From NCBI GenBank assembly GCA_026984035.1, contig JALSSW010000040.1, positions 1 through 64,000 on the forward strand: a stretch of DNA of 64,000 nucleotides. The letters are read 5' to 3'. The DNA is from Planctomycetota bacterium (GTDB taxonomy: Bacteria > Planctomycetota > UBA1135 > GCA-002748355). The position numbers and the translations under genes were made by a program. Positions 1-8,366 of this stretch are shown one piece after another (the first letter of the stretch is position 1; each line of letters begins with the position of its first letter). Below the pieces are notes generated by a model, which was given only the letters and a program-made list of their open reading frames with translations, ran no database searches and had not been told where the DNA came from.

Positions 1-322
1 TGTAAAGGATCGTATCTTCGGTGCGGATAAAATCGGAGATTTTAGCTTCCAGCTCCTTGTGGATGCTCTGGGTTCCACAAATGAACCGGACCGAGGAGAG
101 ACCGAAGCCGTAGTTTTGGATCCCTTGGGAGGCAGCTTTTTTCAACTCTTCATTATTGGAGAGTCCCAGATAATTATTGGCGCAGAAATTGAGGACTTCC
201 CCCTGGGGGACACGGATTTCCGCTCCTTGGGGACCTTGGAGGATCCGTTCCTCCTTGAAGAGACCCGCTTCTTGGATCTCTGCAAGTTCCTTGGCCAGTC
301 TCTGTTTCGTATTCTGGTACAT
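1..322 (-). CDS. kbl: 2-amino-3-ketobutyrate CoA ligase (glycine C-acetyltransferase), N-terminal part
   Basis: Only the first 107 codons are inside the window; the gene runs off the left edge. The product cleaves 2-amino-3-ketobutyrate with CoA to glycine and acetyl-CoA, the second step of threonine breakdown, in the cytosol with PLP. Visible features are the family start MYQNTKQRLAKEL, the motif NFCANNYLGLS and GFGLSSVRFICGTQ followed by the HKELE segment, all typical of the alpha-oxoamine synthase family. The ATG at 322 is preceded by AGGTGAAGAG, a good ribosome site. It lies 136 bp downstream of the threonine dehydrogenase gene on the same strand, so the two probably form one catabolic operon. 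The identification is firm; the PLP lysine lies outside the window. Confidence 0.93.
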   Translation of the reverse strand, partial: MYQNTKQRLAKELAEIQEAGLFKEERILQGPQGAEIRVPQGEVLNFCANNYLGLSNNEELKKAASQGIQNYGFGLSSVRFICGTQSIHKELEAKISDFIRTEDTILY

Positions 323-458
323 CTCTTCACCTGTCCTTATGAATCAGCGGTTTTCTTGTGACTCAAATTGTATTTTTGGTTCAGTGGTAAGCCTGGTTCT
401 TTTGCTTGCGTTTTTTACGCTGTGTTTCCCCTGCGGTGTTTTTTCCTCGCAGTTTCTT

Positions 459-1529
459 TCAAGAGTGATCCTCATTCATCCAGAGGACGACTTTTTGTTC
501 ATCACCTTCGGTGAAACGAGTGAGAGCCGTTTCGAATTCTTCGATGGGATATTCTCCTGTGACCATGCCTGCGATGTCGAATCCTCTCTGATGGAGTTCC
601 AACATTTTTTTCCAGGTGGCAAAGACTTCTCTTCCAATGATGGCGTGCATGGTGATGCCCTTAAAGACCACATTGGGTCCAAAGTCATGGATCGTTACAT
701 CGCTGCTGGGAAGACCGAGCTGAACGTAATCTCCAGCGGGTCGAACAATCCTCAGCCCATCATTGATACCGTTTGGATGTCCTGAAATCTCCAGGACCAC
801 ATCCACTCCTCCTCCCGATTCCGTGAGAATGGTCTGAATTGCCTTTTCTCGAGAATCACCGGAAGTGGAGAGGACATGGATCTTGTTTTCGCAATCCTTT
901 TCTTTGACCCAAGCTCTTGCCCGGTCCAAGGCTTTGGGATTGACGTCAGTGATCCAAATATTTTTTGCACCCTCAAAAAGGAGGACCTCGACTGACATGG
1001 CCCCGATGGGGCCATAGCCGATCACAGCCACGTTTTTTCCCTTAGGGGGAACTTTGAGGGCGGTGTGAACGGCATTCCCGAGGGGGTCCAGGATTGCCGC
1101 CCCTTTTTTTGGCAGGTCTTCGGGGAGAACGACTAAGTTCCGCACAGGGATGACCAAGTATTCTGCAAAGCATCCATCCAGGTTGAGGCCATGGATCTTT
1201 GTGTTTTGGCATGCGTGGTAAGAACCCGAGAGACAGGCCGGGCATTTTCCACACCATTCATGCATTTCGGCGGAGACATAAGTTCCCTTCTCTGGTCCGG
1301 AAGTGTTGGGTCCCAGGCGATCCACGAAGCCACAGAACTCGTGCCCGAGAACGAAGGGAATCCTGAGGAGCTTTGTGAGGCTGGGATCCCCATGAGTAAT
1401 ATGGATATCTGTTCCGCAGATGCCTGCGGCCAGCACTTTAATCCGGGCTTGCCCCTCTTGGGGTTCGGGGATCTTCAGATCTTCTCGGAACCGCCACTTC
1501 CCCACATCAAATACTTCGATCCCTCTCAT
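459..1529 (-). CDS. tdh: L-threonine 3-dehydrogenase (zinc-dependent medium-chain dehydrogenase)
   Basis: A 356-residue zinc-dependent dehydrogenase that should oxidise L-threonine to 2-amino-3-ketobutyrate with NAD. The N-terminal GroES-like half carries GICGTDIHI (catalytic zinc cysteine), GHEFCGFV, and the structural-zinc cysteines in EWCGKCPACLSGSYHAC. ILDPLGNAVHTAL is characteristic of Tdh rather than general alcohol dehydrogenases. The nucleotide-binding glycines are in VIGYGPIGAM. Length matches the family (about 340-350). AAAGGAG stands 6 bases before the ATG. The partner gene kbl follows on the same strand, which supports threonine as substrate over another polyol or alcohol. The assignment is by motif and context; a related sorbitol-type dehydrogenase is the main alternative. 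Confidence 0.9.
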   Translation of the reverse strand: MRGIEVFDVGKWRFREDLKIPEPQEGQARIKVLAAGICGTDIHITHGDPSLTKLLRIPFVLGHEFCGFVDRLGPNTSGPEKGTYVSAEMHEWCGKCPACLSGSYHACQNTKIHGLNLDGCFAEYLVIPVRNLVVLPEDLPKKGAAILDPLGNAVHTALKVPPKGKNVAVIGYGPIGAMSVEVLLFEGAKNIWITDVNPKALDRARAWVKEKDCENKIHVLSTSGDSREKAIQTILTESGGGVDVVLEISGHPNGINDGLRIVRPAGDYVQLGLPSSDVTIHDFGPNVVFKGITMHAIIGREVFATWKKMLELHQRGFDIAGMVTGEYPIEEFETALTRFTEGDEQKVVLWMNEDHS

Positions 1530-1707
1530 GAAGACTCCTTTCTTTTGCTAACCCCAATCTTGGACCGATTCCGGATTCCTTCAGGTCCCCAAGACAAAAC
1601 GGGCAACGATTCTGGCAGGAGGAGAGGGCTGGGGCAACGGTCAGACTCGCTTTCATTGTTGCTGGCTCCGGGTTAAAACCAGTCCCTTTGGCCCAAAAAG
1701 GACGACA

Positions 1708-2568
1708 ATGAAAAAACTAGGCGTGATCGGAGGAAGCGGCCTCTATGAGATAGAGGGTCTGCTGGATGAACAAACACGGGAGCTGGAAACCCCCTTCGGG
1801 GCGCCTTCTGGGCCGATTGTAGAGGGGCGGATAGGGGAGACTGAAGTCGCCTTTTTGCCTCGTCATGGCCTGGGACATCGCCTTTTGCCCAATGAACTGC
1901 CTTTTCGAGCGAATCTCTATGCGATGAAAATGCTGGGAGTGGATGCCATCCTGGCGATCTCTGCCGTGGGAAGTATGCGAGAAGAGATTGTTCCGGGAGA
2001 CCTTGTCGTCATTGATCAATTCATCGATCGGACGCGGCACCGCCCGGATACTTTTTTTGGCGAGGGCCTTGTGGGGCATGTCCATTTCGCTGATCCCATC
2101 TGTTCGGTTTTGGCCGATCTTGTGTATCAGGCGGCGGTGGAATCGGGGGCAAAGGTGCACAAAGGAGGAACGTATCTTTGCATGGAGGGTCCTCAATTCT
2201 CAACACGGGCGGAATCCCTTCTCTATCGGAGCTGGGGGGTAACCGTGATTGGGATGACCAATCTTCAAGAGGCCAAGCTTGCACGAGAAGCCGGTATCAG
2301 TTATTCGACCTTGGCTTTGGCCACTGACTATGACTGTTGGCACGAAGAGGAGGAGGATGTAGACGTGCGATCCGTCCTCGATGTTCTTCGGAAAAATGTC
2401 GAGATGGCGAAAAGGGTGGTCCGAAACTTGGCGGCCAAGATCCCAGGCTCCCCTCCTACTCCTTTCGCGGAGGTTCTCGAACATTCGCTGATGACTCCGC
2501 CTGACCTGGTCCCTGATGAGGTGAAGCGTCGCTTGGACGCGATCCTGCCCGAACGTTATCGTCTCTAA
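1708..2568 (+). CDS. mtnP: S-methyl-5'-thioadenosine phosphorylase
   Basis: A 286-residue purine nucleoside phosphorylase of the PNP/MTAP family. It splits methylthioadenosine, the by-product of polyamine synthesis, into adenine and methylthioribose-1-phosphate, feeding methionine salvage. Family signatures are the N-terminal GVIGGSGLYE phosphate-site segment, FLPRHGLGHRLLPNELPFRA, ISAVGSMREEIVPGDLV, GPQFSTRAES and GMTNLQEAKLAREAGI with ATDYDCW after it. These favour MTAP over xanthosine or guanosine phosphorylases. AAAGGA precedes the ATG by about 7 bases. It is transcribed divergently from tdh and convergently with the next gene, only 6 bp away, so it is probably monocistronic. The substrate could be checked against 5'-methylthioinosine phosphorylases, which share much of this sequence. 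Confidence 0.92.
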   Translation: MKKLGVIGGSGLYEIEGLLDEQTRELETPFGAPSGPIVEGRIGETEVAFLPRHGLGHRLLPNELPFRANLYAMKMLGVDAILAISAVGSMREEIVPGDLVVIDQFIDRTRHRPDTFFGEGLVGHVHFADPICSVLADLVYQAAVESGAKVHKGGTYLCMEGPQFSTRAESLLYRSWGVTVIGMTNLQEAKLAREAGISYSTLALATDYDCWHEEEEDVDVRSVLDVLRKNVEMAKRVVRNLAAKIPGSPPTPFAEVLEHSLMTPPDLVPDEVKRRLDAILPERYRL

Positions 2569-2574
2569 CCATTT

Positions 2575-4719
2575 CTAGCGATCATCGAAGATCGCATAGT
2601 TGTTGGTTTTCGGATTTCCTCCTTGAAGGAAGGTTCCGTCCTTACGCTTTGGGAAGGGTTCTCCCTTGGGCTTGAGCTTGGTGTATTGATCCTTGCCCCC
2701 GAGGTCGAGAAGAAAAGCTATTTGCGAAACTAAAGCGTTATAGGGAGCAAAAAAACGGACCTTTTTGTATTCGGTTCGATGGTCCACTCCCCCAAGGCCG
2801 ATCGGAGATTTTTTGATTCCGAACCTGTAAGAGTCATCGCCTTGGAGGTCAATGAGGAAAGCGTTGGAACGGACTTCCGCACTTCCCAGGGAAATGATCT
2901 TGGCTTCATAGAGATCGTTTCCTCGAACATCGAGGAGAAGGGCGTTTACCAGATCCCAACCAAAGGCGATTCCCGCCCCTGAGGTGTTGACGAGTCGGTG
3001 GATGTCGTTTCCGGACTCGTCTACCATGACTCCGATGGCGAAATGGGCCCCGGAAGCTTGGGTGAAATAGCTGGATTCATAGGTGTCGTTTCCGCCCCCA
3101 TCCCAAACCAGGCCCGTCCCAAACCAATAACCGATCCCAAGGGAGAAGTTCCCCGCCTTATAGTGATCATCTCCGCTGAGATCTAAAAGGGCCCCAAGAC
3201 CTCCTGCATAGCTGTGCCCATCGCTTCCGTCTCCCCGACGTCCTCCTCCTGCTCCTTGGGCGAAGCTGACGGAGATTCCTCCCTTGGAGTGGTAATCCCC
3301 CCTGCCGGTTTTGGATGCGAGAGGTTCCGCAAAGTAATCGTCATTGCCGGCGGCATCTCCCAGGACACCGATTCCGCCGAGAAGACCCATTCCCTGCCCA
3401 TCGGCGAAGAGGCGGTAATGATCGTTGCCTGATCCGTCCAGGCAAAGCCCGATCCCGAGAACCCCCGCTCCCTGGGCTGAAAAGTGTGCCTCATAACGAT
3501 CGTCACCTCCCCGGTCGACAAGGATCCCGATTCCACATTGTCCAAAGCCCTGTCCTGTGGAGTTGAGTTGGTAGAAATCATCTCCTCCACAGTCCATTAA
3601 TATCCCAATTCCAAGAATGCCGGCTCCTTGACTGGGCCCGTCGTTTTCATCGGCAATGTACCTGTCGGCCCCGCCGAGGTCGAGCGCTAGGCTGAGGGGG
3701 CGGCTGGAGGTAGCGGTGGCAATAGGGGCAAGCCATTGATCCTCACCCCCAAGGTCAATTGCGAGAAAGGGACGGCGCTCCTTGTGGCGGTCTTTCCCAG
3801 TCCCTGCGATGACGATGGGGCCTAGGGGAGAATCCCAGCGAAAGTCGAAGTGGCGCAGGGCAAGCTTTTGTTCCGGGTCCAGTGTGGCCATTGCCAGGAT
3901 CAGCTCGGACTCTGCACGCTCGAGGGCCTCACAAGCTTTAAAACCGGCATAAGCCATTGAGTGGAAATCCAAGCGTTTCCATACATCTTCCAATTCCGGG
4001 AAAAACCCGTTTCCATCTCCCTGGGTCTCGCCCAAATTACTCAGTGTCTCGATTCTTTGTGCAAGCTTGGGCGGGACGTTGCGCAGAGACTTTTTGGTCC
4101 AGGAATAGGCGTCGAGGCTGTTGAGAAGCAACTTTGCGAGAGGAAGGCGTAAGGGTGAGGGCAGATTTCGTAGATCCTTTTGCAAACGTTTTCTTAGGTT
4201 TGGATAATCGGCCTCTTTTCCAAAGCTGATGAGGCGAGTGGGTTGCCCCCCGACCTTCTGGACAGCAAGGAGGGCATGAAAGAGTGGTGTCTTCTGGTGT
4301 GCGTCCGGAGCCAGGTTGGCTGAGTAGGTTCGAAAACCCGTTATGAGTCTGTCGACTGCAAGATAATAAAGAAGACGTCGCAATCGACCTCCGGGTTTTT
4401 TCTGGGGAGAAGGGAGCTGGGAAGGAAGGAATCGTTCAATGGCTTTCCCAAAACCCCGTGTAAAAAAAGGGAGGTCGAGTGGGCTCGCAAAGAGTTCTTT
4501 GAAGTGAGGAAGGAGAAAGGGGGTTTGATCCATCCGAGGAAAAGCCGTCCACCAATTCTTAGGGCGGTATCCCAGATCCTTCTCACCAAGCCCTGCTTTG
4601 GCCAAAGTTTTGAGAACCTCGCCGCGCCAATTCTCGGAACCCGAAGCCTTTGGGGTTTGTGGGGGAAAAGCAAAGATGGAGGCAATCAGAAGGGGCAGGC
4701 AGAAGAATGTTGGGAACAT
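2575..4719 (-). CDS. Secreted protein with tandem G-G-D/N-D-x-Y repeats, function unknown
   Basis: A 714-residue protein with a probable signal peptide (hydrophobic residues 1-20, alanine-rich cleavage region). Residues about 30-290 look alpha-helical and are not recognised. From about residue 300 to 690 there are roughly ten or more repeats of 25-45 residues with the core pattern G-I-G-x-L-x-D-x-G-G-D/N-D-x-Y, for example GIGILMDCGGDDFY, GIGILVDRGGDDRY and LDLSGDDHYKAG. The regular spacing and the acidic Asp/Asn pairs suggest a beta-solenoid or beta-roll, possibly metal-binding, but it does not fit the classical RTX nonapeptide. GAGGAAA precedes the start. It lies 49 bp behind the AsmA-like gene on the same strand, suggesting co-expression. 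The gene is unknown to me by name. Confidence 0.85.
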   Translation of the reverse strand: MFPTFFCLPLLIASIFAFPPQTPKASGSENWRGEVLKTLAKAGLGEKDLGYRPKNWWTAFPRMDQTPFLLPHFKELFASPLDLPFFTRGFGKAIERFLPSQLPSPQKKPGGRLRRLLYYLAVDRLITGFRTYSANLAPDAHQKTPLFHALLAVQKVGGQPTRLISFGKEADYPNLRKRLQKDLRNLPSPLRLPLAKLLLNSLDAYSWTKKSLRNVPPKLAQRIETLSNLGETQGDGNGFFPELEDVWKRLDFHSMAYAGFKACEALERAESELILAMATLDPEQKLALRHFDFRWDSPLGPIVIAGTGKDRHKERRPFLAIDLGGEDQWLAPIATATSSRPLSLALDLGGADRYIADENDGPSQGAGILGIGILMDCGGDDFYQLNSTGQGFGQCGIGILVDRGGDDRYEAHFSAQGAGVLGIGLCLDGSGNDHYRLFADGQGMGLLGGIGVLGDAAGNDDYFAEPLASKTGRGDYHSKGGISVSFAQGAGGGRRGDGSDGHSYAGGLGALLDLSGDDHYKAGNFSLGIGYWFGTGLVWDGGGNDTYESSYFTQASGAHFAIGVMVDESGNDIHRLVNTSGAGIAFGWDLVNALLLDVRGNDLYEAKIISLGSAEVRSNAFLIDLQGDDSYRFGIKKSPIGLGGVDHRTEYKKVRFFAPYNALVSQIAFLLDLGGKDQYTKLKPKGEPFPKRKDGTFLQGGNPKTNNYAIFDDR

Positions 4720-4768
4720 CTGTTTTCCTCGAGGTCATGAAACATGCAATGGATGGCTCATCGATCCT

Positions 4769-7291
4769 CTATTTGCGCTTTAAGCCTTTCAAGAGATCTT
4801 TGAGAGCTCTTCCAGGAGTCTTTCCCCTTCCCAAGCCCTGGAGAAAGCTCTTGGCTGCGTTCTTCAATCCATCTTGGAGGAACTTTTTTACGAAGTCCTC
4901 GGCTTGAAGGGTGGGAGAGCTCAGAGATCCGGTCATCTGGATTTGGATGGGCTTGTTCCCACGAGCCTTAAGGATTTGTCGCCCTCGTTTGCTCTTCTTA
5001 AAGACGTCCGTCAAGTCAATTTTATAATTGAGGGTCCCGGCCAAACTTGTCCATCCCTTTAAAAGGATGATTCCGTCCTTTCCTCCCACCTTCAGATCAT
5101 GGGTTGCGATTTTGCCATCTTTGATCTCGAATTTTGCAACAGCATCATCGAAGGTAATCTTGCTTTTTTGTCCTAATAGTTTGAGCAGGCCTTCGAGTTG
5201 CTTGCTGGGACGAAAGCCTCCTTTGCTCAAATAGATACTCCCTTTCCCGCTCCATCGGTTCAGGGACAAGGTGTCCTTGGGAAGGGGGCCGGTCCCTTCC
5301 AGGTGAAGGGATGCAATGGAGGAGAAGTCAATTCCGGCGAGTTTGCTCACATCGTTTATTGGGATCCCCGCTAGAAGGGGAAATGCATAGCGGAGAACAG
5401 GAAGGACTCCACCTCCGGCCCTTCCCCCGCGCCAACTGAGGTTGAAGGAGAGGGGTTTGTCTTCATTCCCTATGGGAGCGCTGGCCCCGAAGCTGAATTC
5501 TCCACCATTCAGTTTGGTGGGCTTGTCAGGTTGGAGAGTCAGAACGCCCTTTTTCAGGTCGATGGTTTGTCGGAAGGGTTCGAGATCATTCCCAAGATAT
5601 TGGAGACGGGGGGCCGTTAGATGAGCTTTCATCCTGAGGGAATCCATGGGCGAGTCCTGCAGTTGCCCTTGGAGATCCGCCACGAATCTTCCTAGACCTT
5701 GAAGTTCCATCCCCTTGGGGACAAATGGCTTCCAAAGGGGTTTGGATCGATCCGTCTCAAAAACCGCTTCTATATGGCTTTGAAGGTTTCCGTCTTGGGT
5801 GAACCGGGAATCGCTGGTGAGCTTCATCCCTTCTGCGCTTATGCGGAGGGCCGCCTTGTTTTCGGGAGCATCCATTTGGAATTCAGATCTGGCCTCCACA
5901 ACAAAACCTTTGGGAGGAACAAAACCCTCAGGGAGAAAAGGCCCCTGAATGTCGATTTGTCCGCCTTCGATCTCAAGTCCAAGGGGGATCCTTTGGGTTT
6001 TCTTCCAGCCCCTTTCTAAAAAGGAAGCAAGCTTAGCACTGACAACTCCCTTCCAAATTCCTTTTGGAAGAAGACCCGGTTGTTTGGCGAGAAGCTCTAA
6101 ATCCACTTCCACAAGAAGGCCGAGTGCTCCTCCTAAATCCTTTTCCCGCTCCAAAAGAGCACGAGCAGCCTGTTCAGGGAGAGAGTGGATTTGGAGGAAA
6201 CCTAGGTCTGCCATGGTCCCTTCCACCGAAAGACTGTTGTCAGAAGGATCGATCTCGATACGGGGACGAATGATTCCTTTTGCGATATCGATGCCCTTGC
6301 CCTTACCCAGGGGGCCATCGTGTATTTTGAGGTCTTTGATGACCATGTTTCCGTTCAGTCTCACCTTGACCAGTTTCCCATTCTTTTGATGTAGATAAAC
6401 ACCCAGGTTCCCATCGAGGAATCCTTCGAAAGCACTGAAAGGGTTGCCCAAGAGACTGTCAATCGTGCCTTTAAGGGAGCGTAGATCTACATTGGAATTC
6501 CTCATGGTTAGTTGAATGGGGAGGTCGGGGAGGATGGGCACTTCACCTGTCATCCCAAGGCTTCCAACGGGCTCTCTCTTTTCATTTAAGATCTTTGTCT
6601 CGACTGAGACCCGGAAGGGGTCACCAAAGCCTCCATTCCCGATTCGAATTTCAAGATCCGAGAGGGTGCGATTTAAACCTGCTTGGTGGTCTTCGAGTTG
6701 GATTTCACCGTGTCGGAGGGCCATTTGAACCTTTACTTTCTTTAGGGTTTCTCTCGCCTCTTGGGAGAAGAGGGAAAAGTTCGGCTCTTGATCTTGGCTT
6801 TTTGGAGTCGGCCTTTTTCGCCTTCTCATGCTTTGAGTGGAGACGGCTTGGGGAAAAAGGGCGTCTAAATTGGATTTGCCTTCCTTGTTGACGATGACGT
6901 GGATCTTTGGGTCCTGGATTTCGACCTCCAATTCGAATAGGAGGTTGGTTAAAGCCTTCAAGGAGATGTCGGCGTGAAGGCCTTGAAAGGAGAGAGCCGT
7001 TCCCTCCCCGAAGTCTTTGGGTTGTTGAATCGCCAACCCTCCCAGCGAAAGCCCGTTGCTCCAACTAAAGTCCATTGCCTCGAGTTGGACAGGGACACCC
7101 AGTTCCTTTTCTATGCTTTTTCGGATCCATTCCCTCGATTTATTGGAGGAGAGGGCATAGGGGATCAGGATGATGATGATTGTGAGGAGGAGTAAGCAAG
7201 AGAGGATGAGATAGAAGAGCGTCCGAAAAATTCGAAAACCCTTTTTCTTTTTGGGGAGGGGGGCTGGGGGAATCTGTTCTTGGTTTGCCAT
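4769..7291 (-). CDS. AsmA-like / DUF748-type envelope protein
   Basis: An 840-residue protein with a short basic N-terminus, one membrane segment at about residues 25-47 (LFYLILSCLLLLTIIIIL), and a long periplasmic part. Directly after the membrane helix comes RKSIEKELGVPVQLEAMDFSW, the start typical of AsmA/TamB-related bridge-like proteins, followed by repeated beta-strand segments. The C-terminal half (GSIYLSKGGFRPSKQLEGLL, AKFEIKDGKIATHDLKVGG, LNYKIDLTDVF) resembles the AsmA C-terminal region. In known bacteria such proteins are implicated in phospholipid transport or outer-membrane assembly; the exact role here is inference. The repeat protein follows 49 bp downstream. No strong Shine-Dalgarno sequence is visible before the ATG at 7291, so the start is fixed mainly by the hydrophobic segment. 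Confidence 0.82.
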   Translation of the reverse strand: MANQEQIPPAPLPKKKKGFRIFRTLFYLILSCLLLLTIIIILIPYALSSNKSREWIRKSIEKELGVPVQLEAMDFSWSNGLSLGGLAIQQPKDFGEGTALSFQGLHADISLKALTNLLFELEVEIQDPKIHVIVNKEGKSNLDALFPQAVSTQSMRRRKRPTPKSQDQEPNFSLFSQEARETLKKVKVQMALRHGEIQLEDHQAGLNRTLSDLEIRIGNGGFGDPFRVSVETKILNEKREPVGSLGMTGEVPILPDLPIQLTMRNSNVDLRSLKGTIDSLLGNPFSAFEGFLDGNLGVYLHQKNGKLVKVRLNGNMVIKDLKIHDGPLGKGKGIDIAKGIIRPRIEIDPSDNSLSVEGTMADLGFLQIHSLPEQAARALLEREKDLGGALGLLVEVDLELLAKQPGLLPKGIWKGVVSAKLASFLERGWKKTQRIPLGLEIEGGQIDIQGPFLPEGFVPPKGFVVEARSEFQMDAPENKAALRISAEGMKLTSDSRFTQDGNLQSHIEAVFETDRSKPLWKPFVPKGMELQGLGRFVADLQGQLQDSPMDSLRMKAHLTAPRLQYLGNDLEPFRQTIDLKKGVLTLQPDKPTKLNGGEFSFGASAPIGNEDKPLSFNLSWRGGRAGGGVLPVLRYAFPLLAGIPINDVSKLAGIDFSSIASLHLEGTGPLPKDTLSLNRWSGKGSIYLSKGGFRPSKQLEGLLKLLGQKSKITFDDAVAKFEIKDGKIATHDLKVGGKDGIILLKGWTSLAGTLNYKIDLTDVFKKSKRGRQILKARGNKPIQIQMTGSLSSPTLQAEDFVKKFLQDGLKNAAKSFLQGLGRGKTPGRALKDLLKGLKRK

Positions 7292-7634
7292 GATGTTTCA
7301 TTGGGAGGGATAGTCGTTCTTATTTTTCCAGGGAGACTTCTAACACGATCCTTCTTATTTGAGCCTTTTCATCTTGATTGCATTATCCATAACCTTGGAC
7401 CTTTCGAAGAGCGCTTTTCTCCTAAGACGGAGAATCTTTGAATTTACGGTCTTTTCCCCCTTAGGAAGGTCCCGTTGGGGGCGATAGCCTTTTGGAGAAT
7501 TTTCGCGGACAAGACCCTTTATTTGAACTGTTCTTGCGATTTCATGAAGAACCGGACCAGATGCTGGTTCGTTTTCACTGCAGATTTTCCGACCCGGTCC
7601 AGAGTTTGGAGTATTCTTTCCTTGGAATATAAGA
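7292..7634. other. Intergenic region between divergent genes, with a doubtful small ORF
   Basis: This 343-base gap separates the AsmA-like gene (leftward) from the Fic-like gene (rightward), so it should hold promoters for both, although no confident -35/-10 pair could be picked out. A leftward ORF (7651 to 7355, 98 codons) is open across it. It encodes a very basic sequence ending in KMKRLK, has no recognisable domain and overlaps the start of the Fic-like gene by 17 bases. I treat it as unproven. Confidence 0.35.
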
Positions 7635-8366
7635 ATGAAAGGCTGGATCACAGAAATCGGCCCCTTGGGGGCCCTCGATTTGAGGCTCGCCCAGGAGGCC
7701 CTTGAGAAACCGCCTTCTTGGGATCCTTGGATTGTGCATCGGGTCCGACGTCATCGTTGGATTCAGGCTTTGATGGGGGCGAGGGGTTGGTGTCTGAGCC
7801 AGGATGATGTGGCCGCGGTTCTCCTGGGGAAGCCCAGTCGGTTTTTGCCGCAACATCGAGAATATGGACTGATCCGGAATCTCAACATCCTTCTTGACCT
7901 TGTCGAGGAGCGTGCCGAGCGTAAAGTTCTTCCCACTGGACCCAGTTTACTCCTGGATTATAGGCGGCTAATTCAGGGATTACCTGACCGGGTTCTTGGT
8001 CTCCGTCGGGGTCAGGCCTGGGATCTCCCTCACGGTTTCGAAGCTCCCCGTCCAGTGCTTCTTCCCAGGCTTCTTGCACGATTTCGCGAAACAAACGCAT
8101 ATCTTGCACCTCTTTCCGAATTTCGAGGCAAACATCCTGTGATCCAAGCCGCAGCCCTCTGTAGGCAATTCCTTCGGATGAGTCCCTTTGAGAGCGAAAA
8201 TGCTGTTCTTGCTCTACTCGCTACGGGCCAATTCCTCTTGGCGCACGGATACCCTCCTCTCCTCTTACTGCGTTCGGATCGGCCTACATTTATGAGTCTT
8301 GCTTTGGAGAATGCACAGGTTTTTGAAGAATGGTTCTCCGAGGTTTTGCTTCTATCGTTGGATTAG
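7635..8366 (+). CDS. Fic-fold protein with a degenerate active site
   Basis: A 243-residue protein whose residues 167-228 follow the Fic core helix pattern: HPVIQAAALCRQFLRMSPF, then AHGYPPLLLLRSDR and LALENA, corresponding to the usual HP-x-QA...IHPF, ...GYPP... and aLe.A segments. Fic enzymes transfer AMP or another nucleotide part to proteins using the motif H-P-F-x-D/E-G-N-G-R. Here that stretch (183-191) reads S-P-F-E-S-E-N-A-V: the catalytic His, the acidic Mg ligand, the glycines and the Arg are all changed. It is therefore probably not an AMP-transferase; a scaffold or regulatory role, or a relic, is inferred. Residues 30-95 may be the N-terminal Fic helical region. It overlaps the convergent gene by 15 bp. 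Confidence 0.65.
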   Translation: MKGWITEIGPLGALDLRLAQEALEKPPSWDPWIVHRVRRHRWIQALMGARGWCLSQDDVAAVLLGKPSRFLPQHREYGLIRNLNILLDLVEERAERKVLPTGPSLLLDYRRLIQGLPDRVLGLRRGQAWDLPHGFEAPRPVLLPRLLARFRETNAYLAPLSEFRGKHPVIQAAALCRQFLRMSPFESENAVLALLATGQFLLAHGYPPLLLLRSDRPTFMSLALENAQVFEEWFSEVLLLSLD

